Part shown: in pieces, positions 17,855 through 25,903 of the stretch
Numbering within the stretch: position 1 is the first letter of the stretch
Layout of the letters: each line of letters begins with the position of its first letter
Assembly (NCBI GenBank): GCA_934511365.1
Contig: CAKSWC010000010.1
Coordinates: 13,818-77,817 of the forward strand
DNA from: an uncultured Eubacteriales bacterium
GTDB taxonomy: Bacteria > Bacillota > Clostridia > Oscillospirales > Acutalibacteraceae
Direction of reading: 5' to 3'
DNA length: 64,000 nt
Notes under the pieces: generated by a model
Told to the model about the DNA's origin: nothing
Seen by the model: the letters and a program-made list of their open reading frames with translations, nothing else
Database searches by the model: none
Position numbers and translations under genes: made by a program

Positions 17855-18976
17855 ATGAAAAAGACTGTTTCGTTAATTCTTGCGGCGGTTATGCTGCTTC
17901 TTTCAACTGCGCTTTCCGTTTCCGCCGGTGAGATACCACCTCAGGTCAAAAGGATAACCTATCACCTCGGCTTCGGTTCGCCGGAAAGCTATACGCAGCT
18001 TGCCTATGGCGACTCTGCGCTTAACGTTGACTCGGAGCCCGATAACGGTTGGGTCACCCGTGAGGGTTATGCCTTTGCCGGTTGGGCAGAAAGTGCGGAC
18101 GGCACCGTTAAATACCTCGGCGGCGAAAAAATTGAAAACGGTTTGGCGGAGCTTTACGCCGTTTGGTGTCCGACATACCTTGAAAAAGACGAGGTTTTCC
18201 GCTTTTCAAACTCAAAGAGCTATTTCACAACCGATGAAAGAGACACCTATCTCCTTTCAAAAGAAAACGCCGATATGCTCCAAAAAAATATCTATAAAAC
18301 TTTCGGAACAACACCGATTCCCGGCGTTGCGCTTTCGATTGCGCTTTCAACCTATCCGAACTGGAAGTGGAAAGGTTCGTGCTACGGAATTTCAACCGTA
18401 ACGGCGCTCAGGCATTATAACCTCCTTGACGCAGACGTTCTCGGCGGCGCAGAAAGCCTTTCAGACCTTTCAATGAGCGATGAACTCATGAGCCTCATCA
18501 ATTACTATCAGGCGAACGCCGCAACAAGCTGGCTTTGCGAAAACAAGGCGCTCAAACCCGGAACGGCCGGTTACGCTTCTTCAATGAAGGCGATGTTTGA
18601 AAGCGTTAAAAAGGGAAACATTGTTCTTTATACCTTCTATGAGGGCAATGCTTTTGTCACAGCCGGCCACACGGTTCTTCTGACCGGCGCATATGAGGAC
18701 ACAGAGGGCAACCATTATTTTGTTGCCTATGACTGCAACCATCCGTACAGATACACAAACGGAAGAAAAACGGACAGATTTGTTCTTTCGCCCGATTACA
18801 GGCATATGACCGATGACACCGGAGACTCGGTCGGCGCGGCCAACTGGACGGATTCGTTTTCTCAGTTTGACTCTTTCAATGTTAACGGAAACGGAAAAGT
18901 CTCCTCGTGGTATTCGGCGTTCTTTGCCCAGATTGGACAGGCGTTTATGCAGCTGTTTTCTTCCGTTAAAATGTGA
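17855..18976 (+). CDS. Secreted papain-like cysteine peptidase candidate with Flg_new/InlB repeat
   Basis: A signal peptide covers residues 1-25 (MKKTVSLILAAVM...SVSAG). Residues ~30-105 form one Listeria-Bacteroides (Flg_new) repeat ending GLAELYAVW, typical of surface proteins. The rest resembles a C39/papain-like fold. A Cys in GSCYGIST (near 175), a His in AGHTVLLTGAY (near 271) and an Asp/Asn in YDCNHPYRY (near 295) are placed as a catalytic triad, but this assignment is inference. There is no LPXTG or other wall anchor. AAGGAG at 17841-17846 is 8 nt from the ATG at 17855 and only 2 nt from the ATG at 17849, so 17855 is chosen. Substrate unknown. Confidence 0.65.
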   Translation: MKKTVSLILAAVMLLLSTALSVSAGEIPPQVKRITYHLGFGSPESYTQLAYGDSALNVDSEPDNGWVTREGYAFAGWAESADGTVKYLGGEKIENGLAELYAVWCPTYLEKDEVFRFSNSKSYFTTDERDTYLLSKENADMLQKNIYKTFGTTPIPGVALSIALSTYPNWKWKGSCYGISTVTALRHYNLLDADVLGGAESLSDLSMSDELMSLINYYQANAATSWLCENKALKPGTAGYASSMKAMFESVKKGNIVLYTFYEGNAFVTAGHTVLLTGAYEDTEGNHYFVAYDCNHPYRYTNGRKTDRFVLSPDYRHMTDDTGDSVGAANWTDSFSQFDSFNVNGNGKVSSWYSAFFAQIGQAFMQLFSSVKM

Positions 18977-18990
18977 TGTGAATAATATTT

Positions 18991-19019
18991 GGGGGCCGCA
19001 TTCAACAGCCCCCTTTTTT
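18991..19019 (+). terminator. Terminator after the secreted peptidase
   Basis: GGGGGC (18991-18996) pairs with GCCCCC (19008-19013), followed by T6. Confidence 0.85.
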
Positions 19020-19082
19020 ATTGAGCGTATATCTTTTTTCAAAAAAGTTTTAGATTTGTTACAGATTATACTTTGTTGCCCG

Positions 19083-19111
19083 TTGAAAATTCGTTCTATG
19101 TGTGATACAAT
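19083..19111 (+). promoter_or_regulatory. Promoter of the SDR gene
   Basis: TTGAAA (19083-19088), 17-nt spacer, TACAAT (19106-19111); the start codon is 34 nt downstream. Confidence 0.8.
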
Positions 19112-19144
19112 GTTAACAAACCATGAACACACAGGAGAGTCGAT

Positions 19145-19918
19145 ATGGATTATACACTCAATTTGAAAGGAAAAAACGTCCTCATCACCGGCGCCGCCGG
19201 AGGAATCGGACTTGAATGCACAAAAGGCTTCCTTGAAAACGGCGCTGCGGTTTTCCTCTGCGACCTTGACAAAAAGGCACTTGAGGAAAGCTGCCGAACG
19301 CTCAAAGAGGACTTTCCCGGCGGAAAAATTGCCTTTGCGCCCTGCGATATCACGTTGGCCGCGGACATTGAAAAAACTCTTGAAAAGGCGGAAAGCGAGC
19401 TTGGCTCAATAGACGTTCTTGTCAATAACGCCGGAGTTGCCCATGATGTTTACAGTATGTTTGAAACGCGCAAGGATTGGAACCGGGTTCTTGACATCAA
19501 TCTTGGCGGCCAGTTCTTTTTCACTCAGCAGGTTTTCAACCGTTTTTGGAACAAAAAGAAAGGCGGAAAGGTTGTTTTCATGGCGTCGCTCAGCGCCTTT
19601 ATTGCCGTTCCGTCCGCCGCGGCATACAGCGCGAGCAAGGGCGCGGTTTTGCAGCTTACAAAATCGCTTGCCGGCGAATGGGCGCGTTTCGGCGTTCAGG
19701 TCAACTGCGTCTGCCCCGGCTTTGTTGAAACGCCGCTGATTGAAGAACAGCTCAAAAACGAGCGTTGGATGGCATATATGAATATGCGCATTCCGCAAAA
19801 GAGACTTGCAAAGCCCAAAGACATTGCCGGAGCGGTACTTTTCCTTTCCTCGCCGCTTTCCGATTATATCACCGGAACCTCAATCGTTGTTGACGGCGGT
19901 TTTTCCGCCTGCGGCTGA
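19145..19918 (+). CDS. Short-chain dehydrogenase/reductase
   Basis: A 257-residue classical SDR acting as an NAD(P)-dependent oxidoreductase. The dinucleotide motif TGAAGGIG is at 15-22, NNAG near 95, catalytic Ser in MASLSAF and the YSASKG Tyr/Lys pair near 161-165. An Asp-containing CDLDKK after the second strand suggests NAD(H) preference, though this is weak evidence. FabG, gluconate 5-dehydrogenase and polyol dehydrogenase share these features, so the substrate cannot be given. It is monocistronic, with its own promoter and a terminator at 19928. Confidence 0.88.
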   Translation: MDYTLNLKGKNVLITGAAGGIGLECTKGFLENGAAVFLCDLDKKALEESCRTLKEDFPGGKIAFAPCDITLAADIEKTLEKAESELGSIDVLVNNAGVAHDVYSMFETRKDWNRVLDINLGGQFFFTQQVFNRFWNKKKGGKVVFMASLSAFIAVPSAAAYSASKGAVLQLTKSLAGEWARFGVQVNCVCPGFVETPLIEEQLKNERWMAYMNMRIPQKRLAKPKDIAGAVLFLSSPLSDYITGTSIVVDGGFSACG

Positions 19919-19927
19919 AAAAAATAT

Positions 19928-19964
19928 AAATCCCGGACAGTTTTTCGGCTGTCCGGGATTTTTA
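19928..19964. terminator. Bidirectional terminator between SDR and the proA operon
   Basis: AAATCCCGGACAG (19928-19940) pairs perfectly with CTGTCCGGGATTT (19949-19961), with A/T runs on both sides. Confidence 0.92.
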
Positions 19965-19974
19965 AAATCGGTGT

Positions 19975-20637
19975 TTATTCCGGCGCATCGGCAGAGCGCA
20001 GAGCACTGATGCAGTAGCCGCCGCCGGTTTTGCGAAGAATTATTTTAACATATTTTGACGGCTCGGGCTTCACCGGGTTCCCGTTTTCGTCCTGCTCCCA
20101 GTCATCGCCGGAAAGATAGCCGACAAAAAGGGTGATGAAGTCGTTCCTTTCCTGCGCGTCAAGAACGGTGGGCGTATAAAGCGGTGTGATTCCCGTTATC
20201 GGGATTATGTACTGCCCCTTTTTTTCGCTGTATCTGAATTCAATTCCGCCGCCGTCCGCTGAGGTGTGGTTGACCTTGACGTCCGAGCCGAAAAGCTTTT
20301 TGAAGGCTTCCTCAACGTCCTTTTTGGGAATGAGCAGACCTTTGTCAGAATAGGAATACTTGTCCGTGTCGGGATTGCTTTTCAAAATTGACCAGATTGA
20401 AACGGCAATAAGCTGGCTCTGGTCGGCTTTTGAAACGTCATCAAATGTGTCCGGGTCATTCATCACGAGCGGATAAATGAAGCTTTCATATTCGCGGTTT
20501 TTTGCGCCGTTGTCAGTCGCTTTGCGCACCCGGCCGGCAACAAACGAAACCGTGCTTGCAACGCCGATAACAAAAAAGACAAGAACAAAAATTCCAACAA
20601 TATAATTGACGGCGCCGGTTTTCTTTTCGTTCGCCAT
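19975..20637 (-). CDS. Single-span membrane protein of unknown function, cotranscribed with proA
   Basis: I do not recognise the family. Its 220 residues have a short cytoplasmic head (MANEKKTGAVN), one transmembrane segment (~12-35) and a ~185-residue extracytoplasmic domain. There is no cysteine lipobox. The domain contains KSNPDTDKYSYSDKG and a C-terminal KIILRKTGGGYCISALRS strand. It begins only 4 nt after the proA stop, so it is in the same operon, but nothing links it functionally to proline. Similar short membrane proteins are common hypotheticals in Clostridia. Confidence 0.75.
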   Translation of the reverse strand: MANEKKTGAVNYIVGIFVLVFFVIGVASTVSFVAGRVRKATDNGAKNREYESFIYPLVMNDPDTFDDVSKADQSQLIAVSIWSILKSNPDTDKYSYSDKGLLIPKKDVEEAFKKLFGSDVKVNHTSADGGGIEFRYSEKKGQYIIPITGITPLYTPTVLDAQERNDFITLFVGYLSGDDWEQDENGNPVKPEPSKYVKIILRKTGGGYCISALRSADAPE

Positions 20638-20641
20638 AAGC

Positions 20642-21883
20642 TTAACCTCTTATCTGTCCGTTTCCTCTGATGATATATTTGAAGCTGACAAGCTCCGGGA
20701 GGCCGAGCGGTCCCCTTGCGTGGAGCTTCTGGGTGGAAATTCCGATTTCCGCGCCGAAGCCGAACTCGTTTCCGTCCGTAAAGCGCGTTGAAGCGTTGAC
20801 ATAGACCGCCGCGCAGTCAACACGGGAAAGGAACTTTTGCGCGTTGGTGTAATTTTCCGTAACGATGCATTCGCTGTGGCCGGTGCCGTATTCTGCAATG
20901 TGCTCAATCGCCTCGTCAAGACTTTCAACAACCTTTGCGCTGATTTCATAGCCGAGGTATTCTTTTTGGTAGTCCTCCTCGGTTGCCGGAACGGTGTTTT
21001 CAATAATTTTTGCCGTTTTTTCGTCGGCGTGGATAATAACATTGGCCTTGTCAAGCGCGGCCTTGGCCATTGGCAGAAATTTTTCCGCAACGGCTTTGTG
21101 AACAAGAACGCTCTCGCACGCATTGCAGACGGACGGACGGGAAACCTTTGCGTTATAAAGGATATCCCTCGCCATTTCAAGGTTTGCAAATTCGTCAACA
21201 TAGACGTGGCAGTTGCCCGTTCCGGTTTCAATAACGGGAACGGTAGAGTTTTGAACGCAGGCTTTGATGAGTCCGGCTCCGCCGCGCGGAATGAGAACGT
21301 CAACATAGCCGTTCATTTTCATAAGCTCGTTTGCGCTTTCCCTTGAGGTGTCCTCAACAAGCTGAATGCAATCCTTCGGAAGGCCGGCCTTTTCAACGGC
21401 TGCGCGCATTATGTCCGCAATCGCTTTGTTTGAATGGAAAGCCTCTTTTCCGCCGCGGAGGATAACGCTGTTTCCGCTTTTGAGGCAGAGAGCCGCCGCG
21501 TCTGCGGTGACGTTGGGCCGCGCCTCAAAAATCACGGCGATTACGCCGAGGGGAACGCTGACCTTTTCAATAACAAGGCCGTTCGGGCGCACCGTTCCGG
21601 AAAGAATTTTTCCAACCGGGTCATCAAGGAGAGCAACCTCTTTAACGCCGGACGCAACGGAAAAAACTCTTTTTTCGTCGAGCGAAAGGCGGTCGATGAG
21701 CGCACTTTTCATTCCGGCTTTTTTTGCGTTTTCAATGTCAATCGCGTTGGCTTCAAGGATTGCGCCGGCGTTTTCTTTGAGCGCCTGTGCAATGGAAAAA
21801 AGCGCGCTGTTCTTCTTTTCCGTTGAAGCCGTCATAAGTACGCTTTCGGCCTTTTTTGCCCGTTTTCCGAGTTCGATAAGCAT
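20642..21883 (-). CDS. proA: Gamma-glutamyl phosphate reductase
   Basis: Second step of proline synthesis: NADPH-dependent reduction of gamma-glutamyl phosphate to glutamate semialdehyde. Its 413 residues are the normal length. The aldehyde-dehydrogenase-like fold carries the catalytic Cys in RPSVCNACESVLVH and the VIFEARPNVT and ILRGGKEA segments. RBS GGGAGG lies before the ATG at 21883. It is driven by a near-perfect promoter at 22023-22051 with an intervening hairpin terminator (21937-21961), so expression may depend on readthrough. proB is ~10 kb away on the plus strand. Confidence 0.96.
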   Translation of the reverse strand: MLIELGKRAKKAESVLMTASTEKKNSALFSIAQALKENAGAILEANAIDIENAKKAGMKSALIDRLSLDEKRVFSVASGVKEVALLDDPVGKILSGTVRPNGLVIEKVSVPLGVIAVIFEARPNVTADAAALCLKSGNSVILRGGKEAFHSNKAIADIMRAAVEKAGLPKDCIQLVEDTSRESANELMKMNGYVDVLIPRGGAGLIKACVQNSTVPVIETGTGNCHVYVDEFANLEMARDILYNAKVSRPSVCNACESVLVHKAVAEKFLPMAKAALDKANVIIHADEKTAKIIENTVPATEEDYQKEYLGYEISAKVVESLDEAIEHIAEYGTGHSECIVTENYTNAQKFLSRVDCAAVYVNASTRFTDGNEFGFGAEIGISTQKLHARGPLGLPELVSFKYIIRGNGQIRG

Positions 21884-21936
21884 TGCTGTTGCCTCCCTGT
21901 TGTTTTTATGTTATGATGTGGGTTCATTCTGCAATC

Positions 21937-21961
21937 AAAAAACACCGCCCGGTCGGCGGTG
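21937..21961 (-). terminator. Leader terminator/attenuator in the proA 5' region
   Basis: Minus strand: CACCGCC (21961-21955) pairs with GGCGGTG (21949-21943), five-nt loop, then T6 (21942-21937). It lies about 55-80 nt after the predicted transcription start and 54 nt before the proA ATG. Confidence 0.75.
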
Positions 21962-22022
21962 CTTCAAGTTAATTCACCAAAAGATGGGCGCGTCCGCTTA
22001 TCGCGGCATTTTTTGTGGTTAT

Positions 22023-22051
22023 ATTATACCCACACGCCCAAATTTTGTCAA
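22023..22051 (-). promoter_or_regulatory. Consensus sigma-A promoter for the proA leader
   Basis: Minus strand: TTGACA (22051-22046), exactly 17 nt, TATAAT (22028-22023). This is a full consensus. Confidence 0.92.
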
Positions 22052-22252
22052 CTAAAATTGGAACCTGTTTTGTTTTTTCGGCGCAGTCAAACGCAGAGAA
22101 TCGGTCCGATGTTTCCCGCGCCGTTTTCAAATTTGCCGAATGCGTTATAAGGGAAAAAGAGCGTCTTTTCCACCGGCTTTTACCGGGAAAGAAAAAAATT
22201 CCGCTGTTTATTCCTAACGGGCAGTAAAAACTCAAAAGTTTATTAAAAATCA

Positions 22253-22282
22253 TTGACAGAACCGGCCGTTTTGATATATAAT
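22253..22282 (+). promoter_or_regulatory. Promoter of rpmH-rnpA
   Basis: TTGACA (22253-22258), 18-nt spacer, TATAAT (22277-22282), followed by a ~80-nt leader to rpmH. Confidence 0.88.
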
Positions 22283-22372
22283 GTCAAAATGCAGTAGATG
22301 TTATATTCGGACTTTGCGTCCGGGTTATGGCAGTCTGTTCCAAAGACATCAAATTAAAAGGAGGTATACACC

Positions 22373-22507
22373 GTGAAAAGGACTTATCAACCTAAAAAGC
22401 GCCACAGAAAGATGGAGCATGGCTTCAGAAAAAGAATGGCAACAAGAAACGGCCGCAAGGTTCTTGCCCGCAGACGTTCAAAGGGCCGCAAGCAGCTCAC
22501 CTATTGA
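22373..22507 (+). CDS. rpmH: 50S ribosomal protein L34
   Basis: A 44-residue highly basic protein beginning MKRTYQPKKRHRKMEHGFRK and containing RMATRNGRKVLARRR, the conserved L34 sequence. It uses a GTG start preceded by a strong AAAGGAGGT. It is the first gene of the rpmH-rnpA-yidD-yidC-jag cluster. Confidence 0.98.
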   Translation: MKRTYQPKKRHRKMEHGFRKRMATRNGRKVLARRRSKGRKQLTY

Positions 22508-22567
22508 TTTTGGTAACTGCTTTGTAACAGCGCCCAAGGGCGCAATTTGCGTTGGGATTTGATTTTT

Positions 22568-22918
22568 TTGCAAAAGTATGTTTCGCTCAATCAGAACAAG
22601 GACTTTAAACGCCTTTATTACAAAGGAAAGTCTGTGCAAAAACCTGTGTTGGTTGTCTATGCGATGAAAAACCGCGCGGGTCTTTGCCGCGTTGGCATAA
22701 CAACGGGCAAAAAAATCGGCAGTGCCGTTGAACGCAACCGCTCCCGTAGGATTATCAGAGCCGCTTTTCAAAATGTTTTCAATTCCGGCTGCATCAAAAA
22801 CAACTGGGATCTTGTTTTTGTTGCAAGAACAAGGACAAAGTTCAAAAAAAGCACCCAGCTTGAGCCTGTTATGCTCGCCATGCTGAAGGAGCTTAATGTT
22901 GCGGAGAGTGAGGAATGA
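22568..22918 (+). CDS. rnpA: Ribonuclease P protein component
   Basis: The protein subunit that assists RNase P RNA in maturing tRNA 5' ends. It has the conserved KYVSLNQNKDFKRLYYKGKS start and the RNR signature in NRSRRIIRAAF. No ATG is available. A TTG at 22568 is taken because homologues begin just before KYVSL, giving 116 residues; TTGs at 22547 or 22559 are alternatives with equally weak ribosome sites. Its stop overlaps the yidD start (ATGA). Gene order after rpmH confirms the identity. Confidence 0.95.
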   Translation: MQKYVSLNQNKDFKRLYYKGKSVQKPVLVVYAMKNRAGLCRVGITTGKKIGSAVERNRSRRIIRAAFQNVFNSGCIKNNWDLVFVARTRTKFKKSTQLEPVMLAMLKELNVAESEE

Positions 22919-23151
22919 AAAAACTTCTTCTTTCAATAATTCATTTTTACCGCAAACATATCTCTCCCCATTTGCCGGCCATGTGCCGCTATTATCCGAC
23001 CTGCTCGTGCTATGCCATTGAGGCGATTGAAACGCACGGTGCGTTTCGGGGCTTTCTTCTTGCCCTTTGGCGCGTGCTGCGCTGCAATCCGCTTTCAAAA
23101 GGCGGCTATGACCCCGTTCCGCCGAAGCGCGGAAAGAAAAAACGCAGGTAG
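22915..23151 (+). CDS. yidD: Membrane protein insertion efficiency factor YidD
   Basis: A 78-residue membrane-associated protein that helps YidC-dependent insertion. It has the conserved CRYYPTCSCYAIEAI and RCNPLSKGGYDPVP motifs with a basic tail. It is translationally coupled to rnpA and 87 nt upstream of yidC. Confidence 0.97.
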   Translation: MKKLLLSIIHFYRKHISPHLPAMCRYYPTCSCYAIEAIETHGAFRGFLLALWRVLRCNPLSKGGYDPVPPKRGKKKRR

Positions 23152-23237
23152 GTTTTTTACTGCGCCGGACAAACCGTTTAAACAAAAACGAAAAGACTCT
23201 AATTTTTCAAACGGAATAATTTTACGGAGGATATCCA

Positions 23238-24212
23238 ATGTTCGATTTTCTATACTCCATTTTCGGCTTTCTCTTCAGAATTCTCTATCAGTTCATCAAT
23301 AACTATGGACTGGCTCTTTTGATTTTCACGCTGTTTTTCCGCGTCATCCTGCTCCCCTCAAACATCCATCAGCAGAAAGGCACGGCGAAAACCGCAAGAC
23401 TTCAGCCGCGGCTTAAGAGAATCAGAGAAAAATATCAGGACTATGCCCCGGCCGAAAGAAATCAGAAAATTCAGGAGGAGACAAACGAGCTCTATCAGCG
23501 CGAGGGATACAACGCAATGTCAAGCAGCTGTATGCCGCTTCTTTTCCAGCTTCCCATCCTTTGGGGTCTTTACGGCGTTGTCAGAAATCCTCTGATTTAT
23601 GTTCTTGACATTCCGAAGGACTTTGTCAACACACTCAGCACTGTTGCAAGAACAACGCTCGGCCTCACCGGCAACAGCGCCGGATACGCCGAAACGGCCG
23701 CCATTGCGAACCTTGACGCTCTCCTCAGAAAAATCCCGGCAACGGCAGCAAAATATCCCGAAGCGATTGAAAAAATCAGGAATTTTGACTTTACCGTTTT
23801 TGGCGTTGACCTCGGAGCCATTCCGCAGTTTTCAACGCTCAAATCGCTCGGCAGCGCATCAACCGAGGCAAAAGTTTTACTCCTTATACCTCTTTTATCT
23901 TTTGCAACGTCAATGCTCACGAGCGTCCTCACTCAGATAAGACAAAAGAAAAGTAATCCCGGCGGAATGGAAAACGCTCAGATGATGGGCTGCATGATGC
24001 TCACAATGCCGCTCATGTCGCTCTGGTTCTCCTTCCAGTTCCCGGCCGGAATGGGTATGTACTGGATTCTTTCAAACATTCTTGCTTTCTTCCAGACTCT
24101 TGTTCTCGGAAGAATCTATGCGCCAAGAAAGACCATTGCAAGACTTATGGTTGACGAAACTATCTACAGACGTTCCTATGAAAAAACAAAAACTGCCCAA
24201 AAGGCAGACTAA
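23238..24212 (+). CDS. yidC: Membrane protein insertase YidC/Oxa1
   Basis: A 324-residue insertase for integral membrane proteins. The first hydrophobic segment at ~1-20 has no lipobox cysteine, unlike many Bacillus YidC homologues. The conserved basic residue of the hydrophilic groove is Arg in LFFRVILLPSN. A cytoplasmic helical hairpin (LKRIREKYQDYAPAERNQKIQ) follows, then MPLLFQLPILWGLY and two further membrane segments including LTMPLMSLWFSFQFPAGMGMYW. A ~75-residue insertion between helices (residues ~130-205) is longer than in B. subtilis SpoIIIJ as I recall it. RBS ACGGAGG. Confidence 0.96.
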   Translation: MFDFLYSIFGFLFRILYQFINNYGLALLIFTLFFRVILLPSNIHQQKGTAKTARLQPRLKRIREKYQDYAPAERNQKIQEETNELYQREGYNAMSSSCMPLLFQLPILWGLYGVVRNPLIYVLDIPKDFVNTLSTVARTTLGLTGNSAGYAETAAIANLDALLRKIPATAAKYPEAIEKIRNFDFTVFGVDLGAIPQFSTLKSLGSASTEAKVLLLIPLLSFATSMLTSVLTQIRQKKSNPGGMENAQMMGCMMLTMPLMSLWFSFQFPAGMGMYWILSNILAFFQTLVLGRIYAPRKTIARLMVDETIYRRSYEKTKTAQKAD

Positions 24213-24245
24213 TTAACTCTAACCGGATACGGTGGTGATATAACA

Positions 24246-25268
24246 ATGATTCATGAAGCAAAAGGACAGGGCGCAACGATTGAAGAAGCAATCGCAAACG
24301 CAAAGGCGGCGCTGAACGCTCCTGCCGGCGCAGACGTTCATTCCGAAATCGTCACAATGCCCACCAAAAAAGTTCTCGGCCTTTTCGGCGGAAAAAAAGC
24401 CGAAGCCAGAGCTTTCTATGAAACACCCGATGAGGTGAAGCCGCAGGAAAAGAAGCTTGCCGAAAAAGCACCGGCTCAGAAAGCCGCACCGAAAGCGCCG
24501 AAGGCTCCGTCCGCAAAACCCCAGAAAAAGCAGGAAGCAAAGCCGGCGCAAAAAGCTGCCCAGCCGAAGCCCGCTCCCGAAAAGGTTGAGCCTGAGCGCA
24601 CGGAAATTACGCTCGACAACAAGCCCGGCGCAGCAAAGGCTGCCGAGTACCTTGTTAAGGTCATCAAGGGCATGGGTGTTCAGAGTGTAGACATCAAGGC
24701 GTATCTCCTTGAAGAAAACGAGATTCTTCTTGAGCTTGACTGCGCAGACGATTACGGAATCGTTATCGGAAGACGCGGCGAAACGCTCGATTCAATCCAG
24801 TATCTTGCACGCCTTGTTGCAGGCAAGAACAAAACGGAGAACGAATATTCAAGAATTTCCGTCAATGTTGGAAATTACCGCGAAAAGAGGAGAGCGGCTC
24901 TTTGCTCGCTTGCAAAGAAGAACGCTCAGAAAGTTCTCAAATACGGCAGAAACTTCACCTTTGAGCCGATGAACCCCTATGAGCGCCGGATCATTCACAC
25001 GGCGATTCAGGAGGTTGAGGGCGTAACGTCATACTCGGTCGGTTCCGACCTTTCAAGACGTGTTGTTATCAGCCTTGAGGAGGGCGTGAAGCCCACTCAT
25101 CCCTCAAAGGGCGGCTATAACAACAGAGGTCGCGGCGGACGCGGAAGACGCCCCTCCGGCGGCCCGAGAAGAAACGGCGGCGCACCGGCAAAGTCTGACG
25201 CTCCGCAGAGAGCACCCAAGACCGATGCAGGCGCCCAGGGCGTTTCGCTCTATGGCAAAATCAACTGA
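24246..25268 (+). CDS. jag: Jag/KhpB RNA-binding protein (Jag-N, KH, R3H)
   Basis: An RNA-binding regulator normally encoded after yidC and linked in other Firmicutes to cell-wall growth and sporulation. The 340 residues show a Jag-N domain (1-58) and an Ala/Lys/Pro-rich linker (~62-115). A KH domain at ~120-198 has GXXG at IGRRGE (174-179), and an R3H domain has YERRIIHTAI (Arg248, His251). A Gly/Arg-rich tail at ~288-312 (NNRGRGGRGRR) is an extension beyond the usual Jag and probably adds RNA affinity. A terminator follows at once, so the operon ends here without mnmE. Confidence 0.95.
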   Translation: MIHEAKGQGATIEEAIANAKAALNAPAGADVHSEIVTMPTKKVLGLFGGKKAEARAFYETPDEVKPQEKKLAEKAPAQKAAPKAPKAPSAKPQKKQEAKPAQKAAQPKPAPEKVEPERTEITLDNKPGAAKAAEYLVKVIKGMGVQSVDIKAYLLEENEILLELDCADDYGIVIGRRGETLDSIQYLARLVAGKNKTENEYSRISVNVGNYREKRRAALCSLAKKNAQKVLKYGRNFTFEPMNPYERRIIHTAIQEVEGVTSYSVGSDLSRRVVISLEEGVKPTHPSKGGYNNRGRGGRGRRPSGGPRRNGGAPAKSDAPQRAPKTDAGAQGVSLYGKIN

Positions 25269-25280
25269 AAAGAAAGAAAA

Positions 25281-25309
25281 AGAGCTGCTTTATGGCGGCT
25301 CTTTTTTTG
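25281..25309 (+). terminator. Terminator after jag
   Basis: AGAGCTGC/GCGGCTCT stem (25281-25302) followed by T7. Confidence 0.88.
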
Positions 25310-25310
25310 C

Positions 25311-25335
25311 TTTCACGCTCCGCCAATCGTACGGG
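25311..25335. repeat. 25-nt direct repeat, copy 1 (copy 2 at 28585-28609)
   Basis: An identical 25-nt word beginning TTTCACGCTCCGCC and ending CGTACGGG. It immediately precedes a heptad tract here and lies just before one at the second site. Confidence 0.85.
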
Positions 25336-25348
25336 TCGGACCTGTACG

Positions 25349-25760
25349 AATCTAGATTTTAGATTCTAGATGTTAGATTTTAGATATTTAGTGCTTAAAG
25401 TGAGATTATTTATGCATTTTAACTTTGCGAAAGGCTGAGCTTGACCGTTTCCGCAAGAAATCCGCGAGCGAAAATTGGCTCGGCTTAACGGTTATATAAA
25501 TCTTGGGAAAGGCGCGTATCTTGTAGACTGCAATTAGCGGATTTGTCCGATTGTGAGGGGTTTTTTGCAGAAGTGATGTTGTAGGCGTGCCGGAGACGGA
25601 AGTCCGATTTTCCCCCGCAAATCGGATTTTCGGACTCCAAGCGCGCCGTATCTTGAACGTCTTTTTGGGTACTTTTGTGACACGCGACAAAAGTACCCCC
25701 AGCGGAGCGTGGAAACGTAGAAAGAAATCAAAAACCTTACCATAAAAGAAAAAGCAAAAA
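25349..25760 (+). repeat. Long dispersed repeat, copy B
   Basis: Homologous, in opposite orientation, to 4217-4826. It opens with a heptad tract (25349-25390, TAGATTT/TAGATGT units) and continues through GCTTAAAGTGAG to AAAAGTACCCCC and a purine-rich end. It lacks the 161-bp fold-back block present in copy A. No gene is supported in the 25310-25903 gap; a small hairpin GGGAGC/GCTCCC follows at 25764-25780. Confidence 0.85.
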
Positions 25761-25863
25761 AACGGGAGCCTCAAGCTCCCCAATTCCTTTCACCGCCCCT
25801 TGCTGCGCTGCAATAATTGCTCCCCACTAATTTCCGATTGCAACAAAAAGCCTTTCCGCCATG

Positions 25864-25872
25864 TGCTACAAT
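25864..25872 (+). promoter_or_regulatory. Extended -10 promoter of the amidohydrolase gene
   Basis: TGC-TACAAT (extended -10) 31 nt upstream of the start codon. The nearest TTGCAA is too far (23-nt spacer) to count as a -35. Confidence 0.5.
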
Positions 25873-25903
25873 ATACCCAACAATTCAACCAGAGGTGAAA
25901 ACG

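Noticed and set aside
21884..22022. T-box riboswitch for proline upstream of proA
   Set aside because: No T-box consensus or specifier-loop-like stem I could is visible, and the leader (~130 nt) is too short; only a promoter and a terminator are supported.
22050..22260. Replication origin next to rpmH
   Set aside because: No cluster of TTATCCACA-type DnaA boxes and no dnaA gene is present in the gap.
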